From assembly GCA_963712465.1 (NCBI GenBank), contig CAVQHY010000005.1, positions 310,001 to 374,000 of the forward strand: a stretch of DNA of 64,000 nucleotides, read 5' to 3'. Positions 1-12,194 of the stretch are shown here, piece by piece. A program made the position numbers and the translations under genes. The notes under the pieces were generated by a model. That model saw only the letters and a list, made by a program, of their open reading frames with translations. It was not told the origin of the DNA and ran no database searches. The DNA is from CAVQHY01 sp963712465. Lineage in GTDB: Bacteria > Actinomycetota > Thermoleophilia > Gaiellales > Gaiellaceae. Numbering within the stretch: the stretch's first letter is position 1; each line of letters starts with the position of its first letter.

Positions 1-337
1 GTACTCGATCGATGCGATCCGGGACGCCGACGTCGTCTACGTCCTGCGCATGCAGCACGAGCGCATGCTCGAGGGCGCGAACCACGTGCCGAGCCTGCGC
101 GAGTACGCCGCGTACTGGGGTGTGACGGCCGCCCGGCTGCGACCCGGTCAGAAGGTGATGCACCCGGGCCCGATGAACCGGGGTGTCGAGATCGACTCGG
201 TGGTGGCGGACATGGCAGACGCGCTGATCGAGCGTCAGGTGCGAAGCGGGCTCGTCACCCGGATGGCAGTCCTCTACGACCTCCTCACCCACGACCCGGC
301 GGAGGTCAGGGTCGCCGAGATCGAGGAGGTGGCGTGA
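1..337 (+). CDS. pyrB: aspartate carbamoyltransferase, catalytic chain, 3' part (cut by the window edge)
   Basis: This is the C-terminal ~111 residues of aspartate transcarbamoylase, which joins carbamoyl phosphate and aspartate to give carbamoyl aspartate, the second pyrimidine step. The frame is open from base 2. The family signature VMHPGPMNRGVEI is intact, preceded by the PSLREYAAYWG segment and followed by the terminal MAVLYDLL helix. The upstream part, with the carbamoyl-phosphate site, lies outside the window. The stop at 335-337 overlaps the pyrC start (GTG 334 or ATG 337), so the two are translationally coupled. Identification is secure; only the 5' part is missing. Confidence 0.96.
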   Translation, partial: YSIDAIRDADVVYVLRMQHERMLEGANHVPSLREYAAYWGVTAARLRPGQKVMHPGPMNRGVEIDSVVADMADALIERQVRSGLVTRMAVLYDLLTHDPAEVRVAEIEEVA

Positions 338-1659
338 TGCTGTTTCGCAAGGACGCCCCGCCGGAGAACCTGGTCGTCCGCGGCGCCCGCGTGCTCGACC
401 CGGTCCAGGGAGTCGACGCGGTCGTCGACGTACGGATCGACGGCGGCGTGATCGCTCAGATCGGCGACCGGCTCGACACGAACGAGCATCGGGTGCTCGA
501 GGCCGAAGGCCTGGTCCTCGCGCCAGGCTTTGTCGACGCGCACGTGCACCTCCGGACTCCCGGCCGCGAGGACGAGGAGGACATCGCGTCGGGGACGGCC
601 GCCGCAGCGGCGGGCGGCTTCTGCGCCGTTCTCGCGATGCCCAACACCGAGCCGGTCGTCGACTCGGCCGCCGTCCTGGGCGCGCTCGTCGAGCAGGCTC
701 GGGCCCATGCGGAGGTTCCCGTCGGCTTCCTAGCCGCGATCACGAAGGGCCAGGCGGGCGCCGAGCTGACGGAGATGGTCGAGCTGGCCGACGCCGGCGC
801 GGCGGGGTTCACAGACGACGGCCGGCCCGTGGTCGCGGCCGGGCTGATGCGACGCGCGCTCCAGTACAACGCGGTCGCAGGGCGCCGGGTTGCGCTCCAC
901 TGCGAGGAGCCGACCCTCACGCGCGGCGGCCACATGCACGAGGGGGCGGTGTCGGCAGAGCTCGGCTTCGGCGGCTACCCGTCGATCGCCGAGAGTCTGA
1001 TGGTCGCCCGCGACCTGGCGATCGCGCAGTACGAGGGCCAGTCGGTGCACCTCCTCCATCTGTCCGCGCGCGAGTCGGTCGAGGCGCTTCGCAACGCGCA
1101 GGCCGCGGGCGTCCGGGCCACGGGCGAGGTGACGCCGCACCACCTCTGCCTCACCGACGACGCCGTCCGGACGCTCGACTCCAACCTGAAGATGAATCCT
1201 CCGCTTCGCGCCGAGGAGGATCGAACCGCGCTGCTCGACGCCGTTCGCGACGGCACGATCGCCGCCGTCGCGACTGACCACGCACCGCACGCGCGCCACG
1301 AGAAGGAGGTGCCCTTCGAGGCCGCTCCGTTCGGCGTCACGGGGCTCGAGACGGCCTTCGCGGCACTCCACACCCGGCTCGTTGGCCCTGGGTTGCTCTC
1401 GCTCGAGACCCTGCTCGAGCGGATGAGCGCCGGGCCGGCGCGCGTGTACGGGCTGGAGGCGCCACGTATCGCCCCGGGAGCCCCTGCGAACCTCGTTCTG
1501 CTCGACCTCGAGGCCGCCTGGAGGGTCGAGGAGTCGTGTTTCCGCTCGAAGTCGGTGAACTCTTGGCTCCTCGGCGACACCCTGCGCGGCCGGGTGTGCA
1601 CGACGATCGCCGACGGTCGCCTCGCCTACGATGGGGTCAGGTCTTGCATAGCGGCATAG
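334..1659 (+). CDS. pyrC: dihydroorotase (class I)
   Basis: Dihydroorotase cyclises carbamoyl aspartate to dihydroorotate using a metal centre. The 441-residue product has the amidohydrolase motif DAHVHLRTPG at about residues 68-77, LHCEEP near 188, and ATDHAPH near 313, giving the metal-binding His and Asp residues of the class I family. The start is GTG 334 or ATG 337, overlapping the pyrB stop. The last eight residues (GVRSCIAA) and the stop codon are encoded by the left arm and loop of a perfect inverted repeat (1633-1694), so the C-terminus appears to have been replaced by the element. The downstream carA probably overlaps the end of this gene. Confidence 0.97.
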   Translation: MMLFRKDAPPENLVVRGARVLDPVQGVDAVVDVRIDGGVIAQIGDRLDTNEHRVLEAEGLVLAPGFVDAHVHLRTPGREDEEDIASGTAAAAAGGFCAVLAMPNTEPVVDSAAVLGALVEQARAHAEVPVGFLAAITKGQAGAELTEMVELADAGAAGFTDDGRPVVAAGLMRRALQYNAVAGRRVALHCEEPTLTRGGHMHEGAVSAELGFGGYPSIAESLMVARDLAIAQYEGQSVHLLHLSARESVEALRNAQAAGVRATGEVTPHHLCLTDDAVRTLDSNLKMNPPLRAEEDRTALLDAVRDGTIAAVATDHAPHARHEKEVPFEAAPFGVTGLETAFAALHTRLVGPGLLSLETLLERMSAGPARVYGLEAPRIAPGAPANLVLLDLEAAWRVEESCFRSKSVNSWLLGDTLRGRVCTTIADGRLAYDGVRSCIAA

Positions 1660-1694
1660 GGGAGGCCTTATGCGCTTATGCAAGACCTGACCCC
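1633..1694. repeat. perfect inverted repeat at the pyrC/carA junction (REP-like)
   Basis: The left arm GGGGTCAGGTCTTGCATA (1633-1650) is an exact reverse complement of the right arm at 1677-1694, with a 26-nt loop. It overlaps the last codons of pyrC and the only plausible carA start codon (TTG 1644). It shares the TTGCAT core with the inverted repeat at 49729-49804 and GGGGTC with the one at 50851-50879, so it looks like one member of a dispersed palindromic family. No transposase is visible here. Confidence 0.85.
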
Positions 1695-2778
1695 GAGGGG
1701 TTTCTCGTCCTCGAGGACGGCTCGGTCTTCCGCGGCCGGTCGGTCGGCGCGCCGGGCGTCGCATTCGGCGAGGCGGTCTTCACGACGGCGATGTCGGGCT
1801 ACCAGGAGGTGGTGACGGACCCGAGCTTCGCCGAGCAGCTCGTCTGCTTCACGGCACCCATGATCGGAAACTACGGCGTCGCGTGCCGCCGGTCGGAGTC
1901 GGCCACCGCACACGCTCGCGCGATCCTGATGCGCCGGGCCACGGGCACGGACTGGCCGCGCTGGCTCGCCGAGCGGGGCGTGGTCGCGCTGGACGAGATC
2001 GACACTCGCGCCCTCGTGCTTTCGCTGCGCGAGGCCGGCGCGATGCGCGCGGCCGCCGTAGCCGACGGGGGGCTCGAGCCCGGAGCTGTCCTGGAGCGCG
2101 TGCTTTCGGAGCCGGCGATGGAGGGCCGTGCGCTCGTGGCGGATGTCTCGACGAACGAGCCGTACGTCTTCGGCGCCGGGCGCGCCCGCGCGCTGCGGGC
2201 GCGCATCGCCGTCATCGACTACGGGTGCAAGCGCTCGATCCTCTATCGCCTCGAGGCGGCGGGCACTCACGTGACCGTGTACCCGCACACCACCGACGCG
2301 GCGACGATCCTGGGCAGCCGCCACGACGGGGTGCTGCTCTCAAACGGCCCGGGCGACCCGGCCGTGCTCGGCGATCAGATCGCAGTCGTGCGAGAGCTTC
2401 TCGGCCGCACGCCGATCCTCGGCATCTGCCTCGGCCACCAGCTGCTCGCGCTCGCAGCCGGGCTCGAGACGTACAAGCTGACGTTCGGCCACCGCGGTGC
2501 GAATCACCCCGTCGTCGAGTGCGCGACGGGCCGCGTTCTCGTCACGAGCCAAAACCACGGCTTCGCCGTGCGGGGCGGCGACGGCGACCCCGTGACCCAC
2601 GTCTCGCTCTACGACGGGACCGTCGAGGGTCTTGCGCTGACGCGTGAGCGCGCCCGGTCGGTTCAGTTCCACCCGGAGGCCGGACCAGGCCCCCACGATG
2701 CCTGGCCGATCCTCGAGCGCTGGGTCGAGGAGGTGCGGACCGGAAGGCCGGCCACCCGACCCTCGACCCCCGGGGCCG

Positions 2779-2795
<17 letters not shown>
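1644..2795 (+). CDS. carA: carbamoyl-phosphate synthase, small (glutaminase) subunit
   Basis: CarA hydrolyses glutamine and channels ammonia to CarB. The N-terminal domain begins around FLVLEDGS and contains TTAMSGYQEVVTDPS. The class I glutamine amidotransferase domain has the nucleophile in ICLGHQLL (Cys262 counted from TTG 1644) and the partner FHPEAGPG (His343, Glu345). The start is a problem: no ATG or GTG lies between the pyrC stop and the conserved LVLEDG segment. The only in-frame candidate nearby is TTG 1644, inside the inverted repeat and inside pyrC, giving about 20 extra residues; GTG 1536 is possible but would add about 56. The 3' end overlaps carB by 17 bases. Confidence 0.93.
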
Positions 2796-5935
<3,140 letters not shown>

Positions 5936-5955
<20 letters not shown>

Positions 5956-6616
5956 CGTCGCCGGCGCCGAGGACGTCGGGCCCTACCGGCTCCTACGCGT
6001 CGCGCGGGGCACGATCGACCCCGGCGCTCCGGGCCAGTTCTTCATGCTCGAGGCCCCGGGGCGGATCCTGCCCCGGCCGATGTCGCTCTGCTTCGCGCCT
6101 CCGGGCGAGCTCGCCTTCCTCTTCGAGCCGATCGGACCCGGGACGCAGGCGCTGGCAGCCCTCGAGCCGGGCGACTCGATTCACGTGCTCGGCCCGCTCG
6201 GACGCGGATTTCTGCTCGACGTCGCGCGGCCGCTCCTCGTGGGCGGAGGCATCGGCGTGGCCCCATTCCCGTTCCTCGTGGAGCGGCTCGGCGCGCCGCC
6301 CGCGGTTCTCGGCTTTCGCAGCGAGTGGCATGCCGCTGCCGCGGCGCTCGTTCCGAACGCCGAGGTCGTGGTCGAGCCGACCCTGGTCACCGAGGTGATG
6401 CCGCTCGACCGGGACGTGCTCGCGTGCGGTCCAGAGCCGATGCTTCGTGCCGTCGCAGAGCTCGTCCCGGGCGCTCAGCTCGCGTGGGAGGCCCCGATGG
6501 CATGCGGGTTCGGCGCCTGCTACGGCTGTGTCGTCGACCTTGGCGGCCGCCTCAGACGGCTGTGCGTCGACGGGCCCGTTCTTCGCGAGAACCCGGTAAT
6601 GGTAGGAACAACGTGA
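5936..6616 (+). CDS. pyrK: dihydroorotate dehydrogenase B, electron transfer subunit
   Basis: PyrK is the FAD and [2Fe-2S] subunit that passes electrons from the PyrD catalytic subunit to NAD. The 226-residue product has an FAD-binding barrel (RPMSLCF), a nucleotide-binding GGGIGVAP near residue 103, and the cluster ligands Cys190, Cys195, Cys198 and Cys210 (C-x4-C-x2-C-x11-C). I chose TTG 5936 because AGGAG lies 5 nt upstream and it starts just before the conserved VAGAEDVGPYRLL; it overlaps the end of carB by 20 bases. The stop overlaps the pyrD start (GTGA). Confidence 0.93.
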
Positions 6617-7491
6617 TTCTCAACGCCTCAGGCTGTCTCGATGCGCTCGAGGCCCCGGACGTCGCCCGGTCGCTTGATGCGTTCGTGACCAAGACCGTGA
6701 CGCCGTTGCCGCGCGAGGGCAACCGCCCGGTGCGCATCGCCGAGGTCGATCACGCGATGCTGAACTCGATCGGCCTTGCCAACCCGGGAATCGAGGCGTT
6801 CGTCGCCGATCAGCTTCCGCGACTCGCCGAGCTCGGAGTACCGCTCTGGGTGTCCGTCGGAGGGTTCGCAGCCGGGGAGTACGCGAGGCTCTGCGGGCTG
6901 CTCGACGCGAGGCCGGAGGTCGACGTGCTCGAGCTCAACGTCAGCTGTCCGAACGTCGCGGAGCCCGCCGAGAGCGCCGCCGAGATCGTCGCCGCCGCGC
7001 GCGCGGCCACCGCAAAGCGGCTCTACGCCAAGCTGTCGCCGGCTGTTCCCGATCTCGAGGCGGTCGCGACCGCGGCTGCCGAGGCGGGCGCGGACGGGCT
7101 CACGCTGATCAACACGATTCGGGGCCTGGCGCTCGACGAGCGCACGCTCGCTCCTACGCTCTCGACCGCGACCGGTGGGACGTCCGGACCGGCGCTGAGG
7201 CCGATCGCGCTGGCTGCCGTGTACGCGGCGTACCGGGCGACCGCGCTGCCTATCGTCGGCGTCGGCGGCGTCGAGACCGGACGTCACGCGCTCGAGCTCA
7301 TCGCCGTCGGCGCATCGGCCGTCGCCGTCGGCACCGTGCTCTTCTCGGATCCGGACGCGCCCGCGCGGGTTCGTGACGAGCTCGTGGCCGAGGCGGGCGC
7401 GCTCGGGCTACGGAATCCCCTGGAGGTATGCGGAATCGCGCACCGCGGCGGTCTGCATTCGTTGTCAGAATTGACGAATTACGTGAATTAG
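6613..7491 (+). CDS. pyrD: dihydroorotate dehydrogenase B, catalytic subunit
   Basis: This FMN enzyme oxidises dihydroorotate to orotate and works with PyrK. The 292-residue product keeps the FMN-site elements NASGCLDA, SIGLANPG, LELNVSCPNV (the Cys is the likely catalytic base, as in class 1B), KLSPAVPD, LINTIRG and GVGGVETG. The start is GTG 6613, overlapping the pyrK stop, and the protein begins directly at the first FMN-binding strand, somewhat shorter than many homologues. It is the last pyr gene here; pyrE and pyrF are not in the window. Confidence 0.95.
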   Translation: MILNASGCLDALEAPDVARSLDAFVTKTVTPLPREGNRPVRIAEVDHAMLNSIGLANPGIEAFVADQLPRLAELGVPLWVSVGGFAAGEYARLCGLLDARPEVDVLELNVSCPNVAEPAESAAEIVAAARAATAKRLYAKLSPAVPDLEAVATAAAEAGADGLTLINTIRGLALDERTLAPTLSTATGGTSGPALRPIALAAVYAAYRATALPIVGVGGVETGRHALELIAVGASAVAVGTVLFSDPDAPARVRDELVAEAGALGLRNPLEVCGIAHRGGLHSLSELTNYVN

Positions 7492-7508
7492 CAAGGAAAA
7501 AGCACCAC

Positions 7509-7536
7509 TTGAACACCTTGCTGACGCTGCTAGAAT
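7509..7536 (+). promoter_or_regulatory. promoter of mihF
   Basis: A -35-like TTGAAC (7509-7514) and a -10 TAGAAT (7531-7536) are 16 nt apart, directly after the pyrD stop and 10 nt before the mihF start. The sequence around it is locally A/T-rich compared with the flanks. This is one of the clearest two-box promoters in the window. Confidence 0.65.
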
Positions 7537-7545
7537 CCCGCGCCG

Positions 7546-7875
7546 ATGCAAGGAACGAAGGTGCAGGTCCAGGCGCCGCTCCGTTCGCTCGACCAGCGGA
7601 TGGAGGCGCTTCGCCGGGCCAACGAGATCCGGGTCAGGCGAGCGCAGCTGAAGAAGGACCTGAAGACCGGCACCGCGCAGATCGAGACGGTCCTGAGCGA
7701 TCCGCCCGAGTACGTCGAGACCGCCAAGGTGTTCGACATGCTGATGGCGGTGCCCAAGTTCGGCCGCGTCAAGGCCGCCCGGTTCCTCAATCAGTGCCGC
7801 ATCAGCCAGTCGAAGACGGTCGGGGGCCTCTCCGAGCGCCAGCGCGCCGAGCTGGTCGGCCTCCTCCGTCGATAG
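7546..7875 (+). CDS. mihF: actinobacterial integration host factor (mIHF-type)
   Basis: This 109-residue basic protein matches the actinobacterial integration host factor, a DNA-bending nucleoid protein unrelated to proteobacterial IHF. A helical N-terminal part (residues 10-45, rich in Arg/Lys) is followed by the helix-two-turn-helix core: LMAVPKFGRVKAARFLNQ, then GGLSERQRAELVGLL. The position directly before gmk and rpoZ is the usual actinobacterial order. It has its own promoter and is separated from gmk by 7 bases. Confidence 0.93.
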   Translation: MQGTKVQVQAPLRSLDQRMEALRRANEIRVRRAQLKKDLKTGTAQIETVLSDPPEYVETAKVFDMLMAVPKFGRVKAARFLNQCRISQSKTVGGLSERQRAELVGLLRR

Positions 7876-7882
7876 AGCGCGG

Positions 7883-8494
7883 GTGACCCGATCCCGGTCG
7901 CGGCGGGCACTGGGGAGGCCGCGGCTGTTCGTGGTCACGGGTCCGTCGGGGGCGGGCAAGGGGACGCTGATTCGGGGGCTGATCGCGCGCAGGCCCGATC
8001 TCGAGGTTGCGGTCTCGGCGACGACGAGGCCGCGGCGGCCGGGTGAGCAGGACGGCCGCGAGTACACCTTCCTGTCGGACGAGGGGTTCGTCCGCCGGCT
8101 CGAGAACGGCGAGTTTCTCGAGAGCGTCCGCTACACCGGCCGCCGCTACGGCACTCTCCACGCCGAGGTCGACAGGATTCTCGCCGCCGGGCGAAGCTGC
8201 GTCCTCGAGCTGGAGACCGAGGGAGCCAAGCGGGTGAAGGAGCTCCGGCCCGACGCCGTCACCGTGTTCGTCGCGGCGCCGAGCTTCGACGAGCTGAGAC
8301 GCCGGCTCGTCGAGCGGGCGACCGAGAGCGAGGGCGAGATCGGCGAGCGGCTCGCGCTGGCCCGCCGCCAGATCGACGAGGCGCCGGACTTCGACTACAT
8401 CGTGACGAACGACGACGTCGATCGGGCGGTGGCGGCGCTCGACGACATCGTCTCGAGCGAGACGGAAGGCGTAGGTACACTGGAGCGGTCATGA
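7883..8494 (+). CDS. gmk: guanylate kinase
   Basis: Guanylate kinase phosphorylates GMP to GDP with ATP. The 203-residue product opens with the P-loop VTGPSGAGKGTL and carries the GMP-binding TTRPRRPGEQDGREYTF segment, the YGT motif and the lid/core elements. GTG 7883 is the start, 7 bases after mihF. The stop overlaps the rpoZ start by four bases (ATGA), so gmk and rpoZ are coupled. Confidence 0.97.
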   Translation: MTRSRSRRALGRPRLFVVTGPSGAGKGTLIRGLIARRPDLEVAVSATTRPRRPGEQDGREYTFLSDEGFVRRLENGEFLESVRYTGRRYGTLHAEVDRILAAGRSCVLELETEGAKRVKELRPDAVTVFVAAPSFDELRRRLVERATESEGEIGERLALARRQIDEAPDFDYIVTNDDVDRAVAALDDIVSSETEGVGTLERS

Positions 8495-8718
8495 TCGAAT
8501 CTCGCATCGACGATCTGCTCGAGCACGTCGACTCCCGCTACGCGCTTGTGATCGTCGCGGCGAAGCGGGCAAGGCAGATCAACAACTACCACCACCAGCT
8601 CGGCGAGGGCACGTTCGAGGACGTCCCGCCGCCGCTCGTGCAGTCCCGCTCGAAGAACTATCTGACGATGGCCCTCGAAGAGATCTCCGAGGGCAAGATC
8701 ACCTACAGCTACCGCTGA
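8491..8718 (+). CDS. rpoZ: RNA polymerase omega subunit
   Basis: The 75-residue omega subunit helps fold and hold the beta' subunit. It shows the conserved SRYALVIVAAKRARQIN helix and the downstream MALEEISEGKITY segment. It overlaps gmk by four bases and has GGAG 7 nt upstream of ATG 8491. A TACACT hexamer at 8476-8481 could also give it its own promoter inside gmk. Confidence 0.96.
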   Translation: MIESRIDDLLEHVDSRYALVIVAAKRARQINNYHHQLGEGTFEDVPPPLVQSRSKNYLTMALEEISEGKITYSYR

Positions 8719-8815
8719 CGTCAGGTCGTCCGCTCGCGGCGGCGTTCGCGTGGAATCGTCCGGGGCTCGTCGACGGAACGGACGATCGAGCCGTCTCCGT
8801 ATCCTTGCGTTGACC

Positions 8816-9982
8816 ATGACCGGACGGCACGTGATCGTCGGCGTCACCGGCGGTATTGCCGCCTACAAGGCATGCGAGCTCATACGTATCGCCGTTCGCG
8901 GCGGCGCCCATGTCACCCCCGTTCTGACCGCGGGCGCCGAGGGGTTCGTCACCGCCCGTACGTTCGAGGCGCTCGCGCGGACTCCGCAGCCGGACGACCT
9001 CTATCCACATCTGGTCGAGGCCGACCTTCTCGTCGTCGCGCCGCTCTCTGCGAACACGCTGGCGAAGCTGGCCTGCGGGCTCGCCGACGACCTGCTCACA
9101 CAGATCGCGCTCGCGTTCGACGGCCCTCGTCTCGCCGCGCCGGCGATGAACGGCCGCATGTGGGAGCACCCGGCGACGCAGCGAAACGTCGGCTCGATCA
9201 GGGCCGACGGCTGGGCGCTGATCGGGCCCGAGGTCGGCGAGCTCGCCGAGGGCGAGGTCGCAACGGGCCGGATGAGCGAGCCGGAGGCGATCTACGCCCG
9301 CGCAGAGGAGCTTCTGCGTCGGCCCGACGACGGGCTCGCGGGTCGGCGCATCCTCGTGTCCGCGGGTGGGACGCGCGAGCCGCTCGACTCTGTTCGCTTT
9401 GTCGGAAATCACTCGAGCGGGCGCATGGGAACCGCGCTCGCTGCCGAGGCCGCGCGGCGCGGCGCCGAAGTGACGTTGCTGGCGTCGAACCTGACCGTGC
9501 CGGCGCCGGCGGGCGTGGAGGTGGTCGAGGTTCCCACCGCGGACGACCTTGCCCGGGAGGCGCTTGCGCGCGCCGACGCCGACGTGATCGTCATGGCGGC
9601 GGCAGTCGGCGACTACCGCCCCACCAATCCGATCGAAGGCAAACGCTCGAAGGACCGCGAGGTATGGACGGTCACGCTCGAGCCGACCCAGGACGTTCTC
9701 GGGGCGCTCGGCGGGAGCCGACGGCCGGGGCAGGTGCTCGTCGGATTTGCGGCGGACACGGGCGAGGGCGGTCTCGAGCGGGCACGGGCCAAGCGGGTGG
9801 CCAAGTCGGTTGACCTGGTCGTCTTCAACGACGTATCGCGGACGGACATCGGCTTCGAGTCCGAGGACAACGAGATCACTCTCGTCGGCGCACGTGGCGA
9901 GCGGACGATCGGCAAGCGGCGCAAGCAGGAGATCGCGGCGGCTATCCTCGACGAAGTCTCGACCCTCCTGAAGGAGGCCTGA
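8816..9982 (+). CDS. coaBC: bifunctional phosphopantothenoylcysteine decarboxylase / phosphopantothenate-cysteine ligase
   Basis: CoaBC makes 4'-phosphopantetheine from phosphopantothenate and cysteine, for coenzyme A. The N-terminal flavoprotein CoaC domain (about residues 1-175) has GVTGGIAAYKA, the His segment YPHLVEADLLVVAP and APAMNGRMWEHPAT. The CoaB domain (from about 178) has ILVSAGGTREPLDSVRF, SSGRMG and the RPTN loop. The stretch after the CoaC His looks about three residues shorter than in E. coli. ATG 8816 was chosen because the frame upstream is not conserved in character. It overlaps the MoxR ATPase start by one base. Confidence 0.95.
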   Translation: MTGRHVIVGVTGGIAAYKACELIRIAVRGGAHVTPVLTAGAEGFVTARTFEALARTPQPDDLYPHLVEADLLVVAPLSANTLAKLACGLADDLLTQIALAFDGPRLAAPAMNGRMWEHPATQRNVGSIRADGWALIGPEVGELAEGEVATGRMSEPEAIYARAEELLRRPDDGLAGRRILVSAGGTREPLDSVRFVGNHSSGRMGTALAAEAARRGAEVTLLASNLTVPAPAGVEVVEVPTADDLAREALARADADVIVMAAAVGDYRPTNPIEGKRSKDREVWTVTLEPTQDVLGALGGSRRPGQVLVGFAADTGEGGLERARAKRVAKSVDLVVFNDVSRTDIGFESEDNEITLVGARGERTIGKRRKQEIAAAILDEVSTLLKEA

Positions 9983-10953
9983 TGGCGGCAGAGGACGTGG
10001 CGGCGCAGCGCCCCGAGACGGCCCGCTCTGCGGAGCTCGGCCGGCGCGTGATCGAGAACCTGCGGACCGTGATCCACGCGCCCGACGAGACGCTCCAGCA
10101 TGCCGTCATGTGCCTGCTCTCGGGCGGCCATCTGATCATCGAGGACTTTCCCGGGGTGGGAAAGACGACGCTGGCGAAGGCACTCGCCCGCTCGGTCGAC
10201 CTGTCGTTCTCCCGGCTCCAGTTCACGCCCGACCTGCTTCCCTCCGACGTCACCGGCGTCAACGTCTTCAACCAGCGCTCGAACGAGTTCGAGTTCCGGC
10301 CCGGGCCGGTGTTCGCCAACATCCTCCTCGTCGACGAGATCAACCGAGCGTCCCCGAAGACGCAGGCCGCGCTCCTCGAATGCATGCAGGAGCACCAGGT
10401 GACGATCGACGGGATCTCGTACCAGCTTCCGCCGCCGTTCACCGTGATGGCGACGCAGAACCCGATCGAGTACGAGGGCACGTACCCGCTCCCGGAGGCG
10501 GAGCTCGACCGCTTCCAGATGCGCATCTCGATCGGCTATCCGGAGCTTCTCGAGGAAGCGAAGATGCTGACCGAGCAGACGAGCTCCCAGCCGCTCGACG
10601 CCCTCCAGCCGGTGGCATCGGCGCAGGAGGTGATCGAGGCGATCGGCGACGCGGGCGCCGTGTACGTCGAGGACAGCGTCAACCGCTACGTCGTGGGCAT
10701 CCTGCGCACCACCCGCTCCGACCCTCGTCTGTATCTCGGCGCGAGCCCCCGAGCCGGTATCGCCCTCCTGCGCGTGGCGAAGGCGCGCGCGCTCCTCGCC
10801 GGTCGCGACTACGTCGTGCCGGACGACGTGAAAGCGGTCGCTCCCGCCGTGCTTGCGCATCGGCTGATCCTCGGGCCCGAGGCCCGCTCGGCGGGGCTCG
10901 ACGGCCAGGATCTCGTCCGCGACGTCGTCGAGCGCACCGCGGTTCCCGTCTAG
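9982..10953 (+). CDS. MoxR-family AAA+ ATPase
   Basis: The 323-residue MoxR-type ATPase has Walker A (GVGKTTLAKAL), Walker B (ILLVDEINRA), the sensor region TQNPIEYEGTYPLPEAELDRF and a C-terminal lid. Such ATPases act with DUF58 (VWA-like) proteins and transglutaminase partners, usually in maturation of envelope or metal-dependent complexes. The next two genes are exactly these partners, so this is the standard three-gene set. AAGGAGG lies 5 nt before ATG 9982. The substrate cannot be told from sequence. Confidence 0.94.
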   Translation: MAAEDVAAQRPETARSAELGRRVIENLRTVIHAPDETLQHAVMCLLSGGHLIIEDFPGVGKTTLAKALARSVDLSFSRLQFTPDLLPSDVTGVNVFNQRSNEFEFRPGPVFANILLVDEINRASPKTQAALLECMQEHQVTIDGISYQLPPPFTVMATQNPIEYEGTYPLPEAELDRFQMRISIGYPELLEEAKMLTEQTSSQPLDALQPVASAQEVIEAIGDAGAVYVEDSVNRYVVGILRTTRSDPRLYLGASPRAGIALLRVAKARALLAGRDYVVPDDVKAVAPAVLAHRLILGPEARSAGLDGQDLVRDVVERTAVPV

Positions 10954-10955
10954 GC

Positions 10956-12194
10956 GTGCTCACCGACCGCGGTCGCTGGGTGCTCGCCCTCGGAGGCCTC
11001 GTCTACGTCGCGGCGTGGTTCTTCGGCTCCGTGCCGCTGTACCCGGTGGCGATCGGGCTCGTCCTGGCGGTCGTCCTCGCCGTGGTCTGGGTGCGGCTTT
11101 TCCGGAAGCCGATGCGCCTCCGCAGGCGATTCGGGCGCCGGCAACACGTGGCAGGAGACGACGTGCCCGTGTCCCTGCAGCTCGACGTCGAGGGCCGCAT
11201 CCCGCCGGGAGGTGTCGCGGTCACCCAGGAGATCGCGCGCGTGGGCACCGTCGAGACGCCGCTTCTGCGCAGCGGAAGCGGAATCCTTCGCGGCGCCTAC
11301 GTCCTGAAGGCGCTGCCGCGCGGCCGGTACCCGATCGAGCGTCCGGAGGTCGTGGTCGAGGATCCCTTCGGGCTCGCGCGACTGGAGGTCGGGCTCGCGG
11401 CGGGCGACGCGATCCTCGTCTACCCGCGTCTCGTCGAGCTCGGGCGCCTCTTCTCGGAGACCGGATCGCACCAGCTCGAGGGCCGGCGCCTGCTCATGCG
11501 CCGGCCGAGCGGATTCGACCTTCATTCCGTCCGCGAGTACGAGCGGGGTGAGTCGCTCCGTCGCGTTCACTGGCCCTCGACGGCGAAGCGCGGCCAGCTG
11601 ATGGTCAAGGAGCTCGAGGACGCTCCGCGTGACGAGACCGCCGTGCTCCTCGACGCAGACGCCTCGACGGTCGTCGGCACCTCGCCTCAGTCGACCTTCG
11701 AGGTGCAGGTCGCGGCGGCCGGATCGATCCTGCGCACTCACGCGCAGCGCGGCAGGCGCGCTGCGCTGGTGGTCAACTCCGCGCCCCGCATCTACCAGCC
11801 TGTTCATTCCTACGACGGCGACTGGACCCGCGCTCTCGAGATCCTCGCGGCGGTCGAGCCGACGGGGCACATCCCGCTTGCGACGATGCTCGCCGACGAG
11901 GCCGGCGCGGCCGCGCGGTCGCTCGAGCTCACCGTCGTCACGGCGACGCTCGAGCCCCGGCTCGTCGACCGGCTCCTGCAGCGGGCGCTGTCACGGCACT
12001 CGGCCACGCTCGTCTACGTCGACGCGCCGAGCTTCGCCGCCACGGATATGGCCGCCCTCGGCCCGGACGTTGCCGCGCAGATCCTCAGGCTCCAGCGGGG
12101 CGGGATCCCGGTCGCGGTCGTGCGGCGAGGCGATCGCCTCGAGGACAGGCTTGGCGGCATTGTGCCGGTCGCCGTGGGGGAAGCCTCACGGTGA
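10956..12194 (+). CDS. DUF58 domain membrane protein
   Basis: This 412-residue protein starts at GTG 10956, two bases after the moxR stop. Two adjacent transmembrane helices (about residues 8-24 and 26-44) anchor it. A beta-rich linker follows, then the DUF58 signature YERGESLRRVHWPSTAKRGQLMVKELE (quoted in parts: RRVHWPSTAKRG near residue 198) and a C-terminal VWA-like fold. It overlaps the transglutaminase by four bases (GTGA). Family knowledge says it pairs with the MoxR ATPase; the biological role is unknown. Confidence 0.92.
   Translation: MLTDRGRWVLALGGLVYVAAWFFGSVPLYPVAIGLVLAVVLAVVWVRLFRKPMRLRRRFGRRQHVAGDDVPVSLQLDVEGRIPPGGVAVTQEIARVGTVETPLLRSGSGILRGAYVLKALPRGRYPIERPEVVVEDPFGLARLEVGLAAGDAILVYPRLVELGRLFSETGSHQLEGRRLLMRRPSGFDLHSVREYERGESLRRVHWPSTAKRGQLMVKELEDAPRDETAVLLDADASTVVGTSPQSTFEVQVAAAGSILRTHAQRGRRAALVVNSAPRIYQPVHSYDGDWTRALEILAAVEPTGHIPLATMLADEAGAAARSLELTVVTATLEPRLVDRLLQRALSRHSATLVYVDAPSFAATDMAALGPDVAAQILRLQRGGIPVAVVRRGDRLEDRLGGIVPVAVGEASR

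Noticed and set aside
7428..7886. Overlapping frame across the pyrD end and mihF
   Set aside because: It is out of frame with the conserved mIHF core and runs through the mihF promoter.
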